Positions 35,177 through 44,069 of a stretch of DNA of 58,444 nucleotides are shown in pieces; the first letter of the stretch is position 1, and the number at the start of each line of letters is the position of its first letter. Source of the stretch: Bacteriovoracaceae bacterium (lineage in GTDB: Bacteria; Bdellovibrionota; Bacteriovoracia; Bacteriovoracales; Bacteriovoracaceae). The notes under the pieces are model-generated. The model was not told the origin of the DNA, did not search any database, and saw nothing but the letters and a program-made list of their open reading frames with translations. The stretch is taken from NCBI GenBank assembly GCA_029865945.1, contig JARXAH010000078.1:1-58444 (forward strand), written 5' to 3'. A program made the translations under genes and the position numbers.

Positions 35177-35488
35177 ATGTTTTATATTGATCATTCTTCC
35201 TTTGTGCAAATTTTGGCAGCGTTTCTTTTTTGTATCGGATTGCTCATTGTCATTTTTAGAAGAAATTTAATTGTGATGCTTATGGGTGTGGAATTATTGC
35301 TCAATGCGGCCAATCTATCGCTGATTGGTTTTTCACATCACTTCTCTATGATTGACGGTCAAATTCAGGCCTTCTTTGTGATTACCCTTGCGGCCGCGGA
35401 GTCTGCGATCGGACTTTCCATCTTGGTTAATCTCTATCGCCATATCGGAAGTATTAATACCTCAGACACTCAATTGATGAAAGGATAA
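35177..35488 (+). CDS. nuoK: NADH-quinone oxidoreductase subunit K
   Basis: A 103-residue membrane subunit with three helices. Conserved Glu in LMGVELLLNAANL and in LAAAESAIGLSILV lie on the proton path. Normal length. Confidence 0.95.
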   Translation: MFYIDHSSFVQILAAFLFCIGLLIVIFRRNLIVMLMGVELLLNAANLSLIGFSHHFSMIDGQIQAFFVITLAAAESAIGLSILVNLYRHIGSINTSDTQLMKG

Positions 35489-35500
35489 CAGGTTTTAAAT

Positions 35501-37432
35501 ATGGATTCACAAATATTATTAGCAATCATTCTTTTGCCACTCATGGGAAGTTTCATTACTGGAACGCTTTCCTTTTTTGAAAGAACTGAAGAATCGCCAA
35601 AAGCTAAATCCTTAAGATCAGGACTTATTGCCTCCATGGCCATTGGGTTGGCCTTTGTCATTTCTCTCTATCAATTTTATTTGCTCTCTCAAACTCAATT
35701 TGTCTCTGGCCCGGTTTTTTTAAAGTGGAATTTAGGAGAGTGGCTTGCCTTTGGCCCATTGAAATTTTCAATTGGACTAAGATTGGATCACATCAACTCA
35801 GTGATGTGTTTAATTATTACGGGAGTGGGATTTCTCATTCATCTTTTTAGTATTGGCTACATGGATCACGACCGAAGTGCCTCTCGTTATTTTAGTCATT
35901 TAAATTTATTTTGTACGGCGATGCTTATTCTTGTTCTCGGAGATAGTTTTCCCCTTATTTTTTTAGGATGGGAAGGCGTGGGAGTTTGCTCATACCTTTT
36001 GATTGGCTTTTGGTATCAAGAAAAAGAAAAACAAGCGGCCGCCCTCAAGGCCTTCATCTTAAACCGAATTGGCGACGTGGGATTTTTAATCGGAATGTTT
36101 TTACTCTACAAAGAAACGGGATCTCTCGAGTGGGGAAATTTATCGGGACAATCTCTCTCTCAATCAAGTGCGTTTTGGATTGGACTTGCTTTTTTTGTGG
36201 CCTGCACCGGAAAATCCGCTCAGATACCTTTATTTGTATGGCTCCCCGATGCCATGAGTGGCCCAACACCCGTTTCGGCCTTGATACACGCGGCCACCAT
36301 GGTGACGGCCGGTATTTATTTACTCCTTAGGTTGCAAGGAATTTTATTATTGTCTCCTGACCTTATGATGATCATTGCCTGGGTTGCGGCGGTGACATCA
36401 CTTATGAGCGCCACGATTGCAGTTACTCAAAATGATATTAAGAAAATTTTGGCCTACTCAACTGTTTCGCAACTGGGTTTTATGTTTGTGGCCATTGGCG
36501 TTGGCGCTTTTTCCACCGCGCTTTTTCACGTAACGACCCACGCCTTTTTTAAAGCGCTTTTGTTTCTCGGAGCAGGATCTGTGATTCATGCCTGCCACGG
36601 CGAACAAAATGTTTTAAAAATGGGAGGACTTAAAAAATATTTACCTCACACTTACTTAACGATGCTGGTGGGATCACTTGCGCTCGCAGGAATTCCGCTA
36701 ACAAGTGGGTTTTTTAGTAAAGATGAAATTTTACATTCCATCATTGCCCTTCCTTATGGGGGGCTCAGCTTGTATTTGGTCATGACAGTGACGGCAGGAC
36801 TCACCGCCATTTATAGTGTGCGGCTTATTACCCTTACATTTTTAGGAAATTACCGCGGCCCAACTGACGCGCAAAATTTGCCTCACGAATCCGGACCATG
36901 GATGACGATCCCGCTCTATGTCCTTGCGGGCCTTGCCCTTTTTGGTGGTTGGATGGGTGCTCCTCATATTTTCCATTTGCACCACACTTTCAATGCGTGG
37001 ATTGGGCAGTCGCTGCAAATTTTAGAATTACCAGAATTGGGTGTTCATTGGAATGTTTCAGAATTGATACCAATGCTGATTTCATCGATCATCGCCGTTA
37101 GCTTCTTTTGGTTTTTCGCCGTGGTGTTTCGCAAATTTACTCAGCTTGATCAGTGGTGGAAAGGATCTAAAGTGTTTATCCAGTTGGCGTCTTCTAAATA
37201 TTTAGTGGATGAAATTTATCACCTCATTATTGTTAGGCCTATTTATATGGCCTCTAAATTTTTGGCCAGAGTCCTTGACCGCGATGTGATTGATCGAAGC
37301 GTCGATGCCAGTGGCGGTCTGGTAAGTAAAGTTGGAGGGAGACTTCGCATCCTTCACAGTGGTGATTTGCAAGACTATGGGGCGATGATTGTGATTTTGC
37401 TTGGGCTTATTGCCAGCACGTTTTTTCTTTAA
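35501..37432 (+). CDS. nuoL: NADH-quinone oxidoreductase subunit L
   Basis: A 643-residue antiporter-like subunit at the distal end of the membrane arm. It has FLGWEGVGVCSYLLIGFWY (key Glu), VWLPDAMSGPTPVSALIHAATMVTAGIYLL (lysine/histidine proton path) and the long C-terminal lateral helix. The stop codon touches the left arm of a long palindrome; the next gene begins 200 bases later. Confidence 0.95.
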   Translation: MDSQILLAIILLPLMGSFITGTLSFFERTEESPKAKSLRSGLIASMAIGLAFVISLYQFYLLSQTQFVSGPVFLKWNLGEWLAFGPLKFSIGLRLDHINSVMCLIITGVGFLIHLFSIGYMDHDRSASRYFSHLNLFCTAMLILVLGDSFPLIFLGWEGVGVCSYLLIGFWYQEKEKQAAALKAFILNRIGDVGFLIGMFLLYKETGSLEWGNLSGQSLSQSSAFWIGLAFFVACTGKSAQIPLFVWLPDAMSGPTPVSALIHAATMVTAGIYLLLRLQGILLLSPDLMMIIAWVAAVTSLMSATIAVTQNDIKKILAYSTVSQLGFMFVAIGVGAFSTALFHVTTHAFFKALLFLGAGSVIHACHGEQNVLKMGGLKKYLPHTYLTMLVGSLALAGIPLTSGFFSKDEILHSIIALPYGGLSLYLVMTVTAGLTAIYSVRLITLTFLGNYRGPTDAQNLPHESGPWMTIPLYVLAGLALFGGWMGAPHIFHLHHTFNAWIGQSLQILELPELGVHWNVSELIPMLISSIIAVSFFWFFAVVFRKFTQLDQWWKGSKVFIQLASSKYLVDEIYHLIIVRPIYMASKFLARVLDRDVIDRSVDASGGLVSKVGGRLRILHSGDLQDYGAMIVILLGLIASTFFL

Positions 37433-37560
37433 CCTGGTTCGGGAAATCCGTCGGTCTGCTGTGTCGCAAGAACCGCTCTCTTCCTTGCGGCTTGGTTTTC
37501 ACCAAGCCTCAGTCGGTCGCGATTCTGCTCCTAGCATACCTCGGATTTGCCGAACCAGGT
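37432..37560 (+). repeat. Long palindromic element between nuoL and nuoM
   Basis: Arms 37433-37450 and 37542-37559 match as inverted repeats at 17 of 18 positions, and one more pair is possible outward. Inside are CGCAAG/CTTGCG (37465-37489) and a perfect eight-pair hairpin GGCTTGGT-TTTC-ACCAAGCC (37489-37508). GTCGGTC occurs twice (37450-37456 and 37512-37518). The whole folds as a closed multi-branch RNA. Confidence 0.65.
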
Positions 37561-37632
37561 ATTTTTACCAATACGGTTCTTATGTTTTTCACCGGACTGA
37601 GGTTATTTAGAAGTGAGAAGGAATTTTAAATT

Positions 37633-39222
37633 ATGAATACAAGTAATACAGGCGTAACAGAGCAATTAATGATTTCACAAATCATGTTGCCTTACTTGCT
37701 TCCTTTTTTTATTTTGCCCCTCTTAGGAATTATCATTAATTTCTTTCTTCCCAAAAATAATGGTAAAAATTTTGGCCTTGCCCCTTGGATTATTTTTATT
37801 TCCCTTCAAGCGGTCATGCTTGGAATAAGTGCCTACCTCCACTTCGATTTTCTTCCTGCGCTCAAGTTAACCTTCGCCGCTGGGTTTAAGTGGAATTGGC
37901 TTCCGTCCCTTGGAATTTATTTTGATGTGGGGATTGATGGCCTCGCTAGTACTTTTCTCTTTTTTTCTTCGCTCACTTTTTTACTCATTAGTTTATTTTT
38001 GGGGAAATGGTTTGTTCAAGAGAAGGGGAGAGTTTATTTAAATTCTTTTTACGTAGTGATCCTATCCGTGAATGGAACTTTTTTATCGCAAAATTTAATT
38101 CTTTTTTATTTGTTTTGGGAATTAGTGCTCCTTCCCATTCTTGTCATGGTAGCTGTTTACGGCCACAAAGATTACCGCGCTGCTCTCATGAAATTTTTTA
38201 TTTTTACTTTTGCGGGTTCAGTGGCGATGCTATCGGCCTTCATTGCCTTGGCCGTTTTAAATTATCAGCATTTTGGTTTTTGGGAATTTGATTTTACTAG
38301 TCTGGGAAGAGTCATGGCCCTATCCACACCTACATCTGTCTTTTTTATGGTGGCCTTCTTTATTTCTTTTGCTATCAAGGGCCACGTGTTTCCGTTTCAT
38401 ACTTGGCTTCCCCAGTTATATGAAAAAAGTCCACTCCCGGTTATTTTTCTCATTACCGGTGTTCTCTTTAATATGGGGGCCTATGGGTTTTTGAGATTTT
38501 TTCCTAACTACTTTTTGTGGCCAATGACGCAAACAGCGTGGGGCGATTTTTTTAGCTACCTTGGTGCCTTTGGAGTGGTCTACGGTGCGTGGGTGGCGCT
38601 TGCGCAAACAGATGCAAGGCGAATGCTCGCTTATTTATCGGTGTCTCACATGGGATATTTTGTTATGGCCATTTTTGCCAAAAATGGTTTTGCGCTCTAC
38701 GGAAGTTTAATTCAGACTTGCGTTCACGGATTAGTGGCCGTTTCCCTCCTTGCCATTTTTGTGCCGCTTATCAATTCTGAAACGAAATCAGAGGCGTCGT
38801 CGTCCTATCTTCTTTCACAGTGGCGCGGCCTTGCGGCCAAATACCCTTGGTTTACTACGTTTGCTTTTATTTCCACTATGGCGGCCCTTGCGCTCCCTGG
38901 AACCCACGGATTTGCGGGAGAGTTTTCCATTTTGTTTGGATCATTTCAGGAAAAAGTAGGGCCAACACTGGTTGCGCTAGTCGGAGTGGTGCTGGGTGCC
39001 CTCGTGCTACTTAAAATGTTTCAGCAGCTTTTTTGGGGTGCGTCTTCTGAAGGAACAAGCGAGAAAAATATGGTGGTTTCATTTTCGAAACGCTATCTTC
39101 TCGCAGCGGCCATATCTGTGATTCTTACCATTGCTATTGGAATTTATCCTCAGCCTTGGTTTGCTCCCGGACAAACTGGACTTTTAAAATTTGTTAATAC
39201 CCTTAATTTAACTCAGCGGTGA
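37633..39222 (+). CDS. nuoM: NADH-quinone oxidoreductase subunit M
   Basis: A 529-residue antiporter-like membrane subunit. Key Glu is in YLFWELVLLPILVMVAVYG. The proton-path block is HVFPFHTWLPQLYEKSPLPVIFLITGVLFNMGAYGFLRF. It follows a 200-base gap holding a palindromic element. Confidence 0.94.
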   Translation: MNTSNTGVTEQLMISQIMLPYLLPFFILPLLGIIINFFLPKNNGKNFGLAPWIIFISLQAVMLGISAYLHFDFLPALKLTFAAGFKWNWLPSLGIYFDVGIDGLASTFLFFSSLTFLLISLFLGKWFVQEKGRVYLNSFYVVILSVNGTFLSQNLILFYLFWELVLLPILVMVAVYGHKDYRAALMKFFIFTFAGSVAMLSAFIALAVLNYQHFGFWEFDFTSLGRVMALSTPTSVFFMVAFFISFAIKGHVFPFHTWLPQLYEKSPLPVIFLITGVLFNMGAYGFLRFFPNYFLWPMTQTAWGDFFSYLGAFGVVYGAWVALAQTDARRMLAYLSVSHMGYFVMAIFAKNGFALYGSLIQTCVHGLVAVSLLAIFVPLINSETKSEASSSYLLSQWRGLAAKYPWFTTFAFISTMAALALPGTHGFAGEFSILFGSFQEKVGPTLVALVGVVLGALVLLKMFQQLFWGASSEGTSEKNMVVSFSKRYLLAAAISVILTIAIGIYPQPWFAPGQTGLLKFVNTLNLTQR

Positions 39223-39229
39223 TCATGTT

Positions 39230-40750
39230 ATGGAAAATGTAGATTTAAAAACGATGCTTCCTCTCGTGCCTCTTAGTAGTGATGAGTGGAGTCGATTGCT
39301 TCCCTTTCTTATTTTGACCATTGGTGCGGTGGTTTCCCTTTTGTTTATTCCTTTCAAGACGAAGCTGAGCAAGACGGCAAGTGTTGGCCCTTTTGCGGTT
39401 GCCATATTGTCCTTAGTCGCTTCTATCTTCGTTTTATTTTATCAACCCACAGAAATTTATTCCTTGTTCTCCCGCGAATTAGTTTTTGACAGTACGTCCC
39501 GATTTTTAAGTCTTGCCATTCTCATCTGCACCCTGGGATGTGTGTTGATCAGTTTTGGTTATGATGAACAAGAAGAATTGCCTGCGGAACTTTACGCACT
39601 TTTTTTATTTGCATCTATCGGCATGCTCGCCATGGTTTCCACTCAATCACTCATGATGATGTTTATCGGTGTTGAGTGTATGTCGTTTTCTGTTTACGTG
39701 ATGGTGGCGATGAGACGATCAAGCCGATTTTCTTCAGAGGCCTCGATTAAATATTTTATTTTGGGCGGAATTGCTTCGGCGATTATGCTCTATGGAATTG
39801 CAATCATTTTTGGAACGACGGGAACTTTTCAACTGACTGATATTTTCCAGCGCGTAAGTGCAGGGTACACCCTCTCTCCACTTTTTTATGTGGGTGTGGG
39901 ATTATTATTAATCTCCTTACTATTTAAAGTGGGCGCCGTTCCCGTTCATGCTTGGGTTCCGGATGTGTATCAAGGGGCCGCCAATAACGTGACTGCTTTT
40001 ATGATGTCTGCTGTTAAGCTTGCTTCCATTAGCATCCTTGCCAAAATTATGTTGGTAGTTGTATTTCCTGTGGGCGTGAGTTCGCTTTTTTATTATCCCC
40101 TTTGGATCATTGCGGCCCTTACGCTTCTTGTTGGAAATATCATGGCGATGATGCAAAACGATGTTAAGCGCATCATGGCCTATTCCTCCATTGCGCACAC
40201 TGGCTACTTGCTGGTGGGTTTACTTGTGGCCGCGAAAAGTGGTCAAGGAATTCAGTCGGTGTATTTTTATCTCATCATGTATGTGTTTTTAAATATTGGC
40301 ATGATGGCCGCTTGTATTTCCCTATCTGCTCCCAAAGTGAGGCAGCTACCACTCTCTCAATTACAAAATTTATTTTTCGATCGTCCTTGGACTTCGATCA
40401 TCATGATCATTCCCTTGCTTGCGATGGCGGGAATTCCTCTCACTTCTGGTTTTATGGGCAAGGTGGCGCTCTTTTCCATGGCCGTTCATGGGGGAGAATT
40501 ATCTTTGACGTTGGTGGCACTGCTGGGAAGTGTGATTTCTGCCGTTTTTTATATTCGAATTTTTATTTTGATGTTTGAGAAAAATTCTTCTTCTATAAAT
40601 ACCAGCACGAATACAAGTTCTGGTGTCAGTGCGCAGAATTTAATTTTGCATAAAAACTCTGCGCTGCTCTTCACAGTGGGACTTGGAATTACTTTGTTAA
40701 CTTTGTATCTCGGGATTTTTCCGGGAGCGCTTTGGACCTGGATCAGTTAG
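39230..40750 (+). CDS. nuoN: NADH-quinone oxidoreductase subunit N
   Basis: A 506-residue antiporter-like membrane subunit, last of the operon. It has MFIGVECMSFSVYVMVA (key Glu), GAVPVHAWVPDVYQGAANNVTAFMMSAVK and MQNDVKRIMAYSSIAHTGY. Its end overlaps the convergent gene by eight bases. Confidence 0.94.
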   Translation: MENVDLKTMLPLVPLSSDEWSRLLPFLILTIGAVVSLLFIPFKTKLSKTASVGPFAVAILSLVASIFVLFYQPTEIYSLFSRELVFDSTSRFLSLAILICTLGCVLISFGYDEQEELPAELYALFLFASIGMLAMVSTQSLMMMFIGVECMSFSVYVMVAMRRSSRFSSEASIKYFILGGIASAIMLYGIAIIFGTTGTFQLTDIFQRVSAGYTLSPLFYVGVGLLLISLLFKVGAVPVHAWVPDVYQGAANNVTAFMMSAVKLASISILAKIMLVVVFPVGVSSLFYYPLWIIAALTLLVGNIMAMMQNDVKRIMAYSSIAHTGYLLVGLLVAAKSGQGIQSVYFYLIMYVFLNIGMMAACISLSAPKVRQLPLSQLQNLFFDRPWTSIIMIIPLLAMAGIPLTSGFMGKVALFSMAVHGGELSLTLVALLGSVISAVFYIRIFILMFEKNSSSINTSTNTSSGVSAQNLILHKNSALLFTVGLGITLLTLYLGIFPGALWTWIS

Positions 40751-41213
40751 TTGATGATAAATCTGTTTTAGAGTTGTTCTGATTTTTTAATTTCATTAAG
40801 TTATTTGCAATTTGACATTTAAAATGAACAGTTCTTGTTTCTGAGCCTTTTATTATACCAAGATAAATTGAATGTACCTGCTTTACTCTAGTTTGCGAAT
40901 ATAATGTATACGATTCAGAAACTCCAAATTCTTTCTTAGAATTCATTTCAAGAAAAGTACGATTCACACTGCGAGGATCGTCTATGAAATCATCAAATGA
41001 TATTTTTCTATTCGGACTATTTAATATTGAGAGATAAAATGAAATATTGAAATTAAAGTATTTCAAATTGGAAGTATTGTCTTCATCTAGTTTTATATTT
41101 AATGCATAACTGTATTGAATGTCTTCGCTTGAACATGGAAATTCAAGTATAGATGCATGTAAACTATTTACACTAAAAAAAACTACCATAAACATTGCGA
41201 AAAAATTTTTCAT
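40743..41213 (-). CDS. Small secreted protein, unknown
   Basis: A 156-residue protein with a Sec signal (MKNFFAMFMVVFFSVNSLHA-S). Two cysteines (EFPCSSE and HFKCQI) flank the mature region and could pair. The middle is rich in Asn, Ser and Phe, with beta-like alternation. No family recognised. Convergent overlap with nuoN of eight bases. Confidence 0.6.
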   Translation of the reverse strand: MKNFFAMFMVVFFSVNSLHASILEFPCSSEDIQYSYALNIKLDEDNTSNLKYFNFNISFYLSILNSPNRKISFDDFIDDPRSVNRTFLEMNSKKEFGVSESYTLYSQTRVKQVHSIYLGIIKGSETRTVHFKCQIANNLMKLKNQNNSKTDLSSTN

Positions 41214-41404
41214 AAATCCCCCACGTTTTTTTCATTTTATTACAGTTAAGGGGAATTATCTGCTCACCCTTTCTTATCTATATCATCTGTATAATGTTTG
41301 ATCATTATTACGACTTGAGTAAAACACAAAATGTGTTAATTTATTGATAAGTTTGTGTTTCTAATTGCTAGATGTTGTTTGCTATTTGCTCAAAAAAAAT
41401 AAAG

Positions 41405-43072
41405 TTAAGGGATCGTATCCAAATCAATTTGTTTAAAGTCTTCATTGATAATTTTCGTACTTTGATTTGCGCTCACATTAAAGGATGCGCGGGAGAAATA
41501 ATTCGTCTTTGTTGAGGAAAAATCTTGATAAACCAAATAGAGATCAGTCGGTGTGGCATTAAAGCGACTTGGAACATTATTTATCACCAAGCGGTAACAA
41601 CTTCGTCCATCATTGAGCTCTAAGGTTTTTTCCATAAAATAAGTCACTGGCTTAATACCCACATCCGCGAGTTGATTATTATTAATATTGGAAGGCAAAA
41701 ATTGTAAAATTTCGTCAAAATTTCTCTTTTTATCTCCATCACTATCCATGGTCCAACTATTGGGAAGCGCAGGATTGATACCCATCTGATATTCTTCGTA
41801 GTCGGTGATGCCATTAAAATTTGTATCGGCAACGGAATAACTAGTGGCGAGCAAGTTTTCTTCACAGTTATTAAGGCCATCTCCATCGAGATCTGAAATA
41901 ACATTATTTTCGTCGGCAAAACTAATACAAAGGGGAAAAATTTCAGATTTGGAACAATCATTTTCGCGGCAAGGTTTTCCGGTAAGCTTGTACTCCACAC
42001 CATCATTTAATCCATCACCATCGGTATCTATCACTTCAGGATTGGATCCTAACTCGCGCTCTTTTTCATCCATGATTCCATCGCCATCAGAATCATACTT
42101 GGGTTCCTTACTCTTCGGGTCCCACACAAAACTTTTGAAATGGAGGTGGGCCGATAATAATTCTTTTTTTATTTTTTTTGCCGCATCTCCAAATAAATTA
42201 TAATTGACTGGTCTTCCATAATTGAACATTAAAAATCTTCCACCAGTTCTCAAAGCAATTTCTCGCATCAAAGCTTCATGAGTGGGATCGGCCGTCGCAC
42301 CATATTGTCCTCCGAGCATATTTCCCCAAAAATAAGTGGAGACCACATTGATCTTATTGATGTATCGACTATAATTCGAATTTTTGAGTAGTCCCATTAA
42401 TCCATTATTGGGATTTTGGGCATTCCCCACAAAGGCATCCAGAACCTGCGCTTCGGTTAATTCTCCTTGCGTTTGAGAGGTTGGCCTTCCATCCGAAGCA
42501 ACCATCAGTGTGATTTCTAAAACAGTATTATTTCCAGAGAAAATCACATTGTCTTCGATGTACTTTATGATCAGGGATTTCGCGAGAAGAACACCTTTGG
42601 TCATGTCTGAGAAGCCTTGATCTCCACCCCAAGAACTTGGGTTGTTGTAAGTGTTATAAACTAAATTATTATAATAAGGAGTATTTTCCGTTCCCCGCGG
42701 TGTCCAAGGAATGAGAACTTGTGCATCATCATTGAAATTAATGAGGGTGTACAAATCTTCAGCGCGTCCATGATCGGCCTGAGAGTCTTGAATAATGGGA
42801 TGAAATCGCATGATATAGGTGGGATCCGTTTTTTGTGCAGAGGCCGAAGTATCAATTAAGTTGATATAAAGTTTTTGGGTTTTTATGTCCTGAAATTTTT
42901 GGTCGCAAAATTCTGCTTCCACTTGCGCCACTTCAATAGAAGTGGAAATTTGCAGAGGGTCGAGCTCTTTTTTTCCTTTACAACTTTGAAGCAAAGAAAA
43001 ATTAATAAAAATCAAAATAAAATTTAAATTTATAGCTAAAATCATAGGAAATAACCGATGAATTGTTTTCAT
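41405..43072 (-). CDS. Lipoprotein with VWA-like domain and TSP3 calcium repeats
   Basis: A 555-residue lipoprotein (lipobox LLQSC, C31). Residues about 60-280 form a von Willebrand A-like domain: the strand LYINLIDTSASA gives a DxSxS metal site, and ITLMVASDGRPTS matches the later VWA strand. From about 325 to 480 are thrombospondin type 3 repeats (DSDGDGIMDEKE, DTDGDGLNDGVE, DLDGDGLNNCEE, DTNFNGITDYEE), each binding calcium. The last 80 residues form a domain with a lone Cys (RSCYRLVINNV) that resembles the tails of two neighbours. Probably on the outer surface. Overlaps the upstream gene by four bases. Confidence 0.8.
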   Translation of the reverse strand: MKTIHRLFPMILAINLNFILIFINFSLLQSCKGKKELDPLQISTSIEVAQVEAEFCDQKFQDIKTQKLYINLIDTSASAQKTDPTYIMRFHPIIQDSQADHGRAEDLYTLINFNDDAQVLIPWTPRGTENTPYYNNLVYNTYNNPSSWGGDQGFSDMTKGVLLAKSLIIKYIEDNVIFSGNNTVLEITLMVASDGRPTSQTQGELTEAQVLDAFVGNAQNPNNGLMGLLKNSNYSRYINKINVVSTYFWGNMLGGQYGATADPTHEALMREIALRTGGRFLMFNYGRPVNYNLFGDAAKKIKKELLSAHLHFKSFVWDPKSKEPKYDSDGDGIMDEKERELGSNPEVIDTDGDGLNDGVEYKLTGKPCRENDCSKSEIFPLCISFADENNVISDLDGDGLNNCEENLLATSYSVADTNFNGITDYEEYQMGINPALPNSWTMDSDGDKKRNFDEILQFLPSNINNNQLADVGIKPVTYFMEKTLELNDGRSCYRLVINNVPSRFNATPTDLYLVYQDFSSTKTNYFSRASFNVSANQSTKIINEDFKQIDLDTIP

Positions 43073-43962
43073 GGAGTATTAATCTCGGTTAAATAATCTA
43101 ATTCTAAAATGTATCTGGTCTTGTTGTTTAATGGGTCATTATTTTTCACTAAGGAATTTAAGGTCAATAGGTAAGTTCTAAAAATATAATTTAATTCCGA
43201 ATTCGTTTTATGCAAAAAGAAAAATTGTATTTTATTAACATCTAAGATGGGATTGAGTGCTAAACCTTTCACCGTATATTTATAACAAGTTTGCGCGTTA
43301 TTGTTGCTTACGACTTCATTGGTTATTTTCAATTCATATTTTTTTAAGAATTCACTTTTCGCATTGGATTCACTTAAGGGCATGCCAGAAGAAATTTCCT
43401 TGGTGTTATCGACTCCGTCTGCATCGGAATCAGCGGCCGCATCAAATGTTTTAATGGGATTGAGGCCAAAATGAAGTTCTAATAAATCGGGAAGGCCGTC
43501 TTCGTCGGAGTCTGGTTTTACAATTTCAGTACCTAATAAATTTTCTACCACGTCGGGGATACCATCATTATCGGCATCTACTTCAGAGGCCACGGGCAAG
43601 CTGGGAATTTCAGAGGCCGTCAAACCACTCTTAAAGATAATTAAGTCATCATAAAAATTATCAAAGGTGTAGGCCTTAAGGGGATCGAGTCCCAGTTCGG
43701 TGGCCTTGAGTTCCTGATCATCATCAAGGCCATCGCCATCACTATCGTAAACGTGGCCACTTCGTTTGATCTTGAGATTTCGGTTGTACACAATAAATTG
43801 AATTTTCTCTTGTTGGTTTGTAAGACAGTAATTATTAATCACAATATCTATTTGGGGAACTGTTTCAATGGTCGCAACCGTTTCTAATGTTTGTAGTTGC
43901 TTGCCCTTTTGACAAGAAAATAAAAAAATGAGCATGAAAGAAATTTTTTTTATTTCCTTCAT
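43069..43962 (-). CDS. Lipoprotein with TSP3 repeats, lacking a VWA domain
   Basis: About 297 residues from ATG 43962 (MKEIKKISFMLIFLFSC, C17); the frame is open to 44019, and an earlier ATG at 43992 is possible. The short N-terminal stretch VINNYCLTNQQEKIQFIVYNRN aligns with the strand before the VWA site in the neighbours. It then goes straight to TSP3 repeats (DSDGDGLDDDQE, DADNDGIPDVVE, DSDEDGLPDLLE, DSDADGVDNTKE). The C-terminal domain starts with QTCYKYTVKGL. It looks like a neighbour copy that has lost the VWA module. Third gene of the unit. Confidence 0.75.
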   Translation of the reverse strand: MKEIKKISFMLIFLFSCQKGKQLQTLETVATIETVPQIDIVINNYCLTNQQEKIQFIVYNRNLKIKRSGHVYDSDGDGLDDDQELKATELGLDPLKAYTFDNFYDDLIIFKSGLTASEIPSLPVASEVDADNDGIPDVVENLLGTEIVKPDSDEDGLPDLLELHFGLNPIKTFDAAADSDADGVDNTKEISSGMPLSESNAKSEFLKKYELKITNEVVSNNNAQTCYKYTVKGLALNPILDVNKIQFFFLHKTNSELNYIFRTYLLTLNSLVKNNDPLNNKTRYILELDYLTEINTP

Positions 43963-44069
43963 CGCTTCAAAATTGAAATCATCTTTTTTCATAATTTCTT
44001 CATCTTCTTCGTCACACACGTTCTACAACATTTTTTTACTATACTGATTTTAAATATATTCATTGGTCA

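Noticed and set aside
37432-37560. Integron attC site or gene-cassette array
   Set aside because: The outer arms and inner hairpins recall attC, but there is no GTTRRRY/RYYYAAC core pair at the ends and the flanks are nuo genes.
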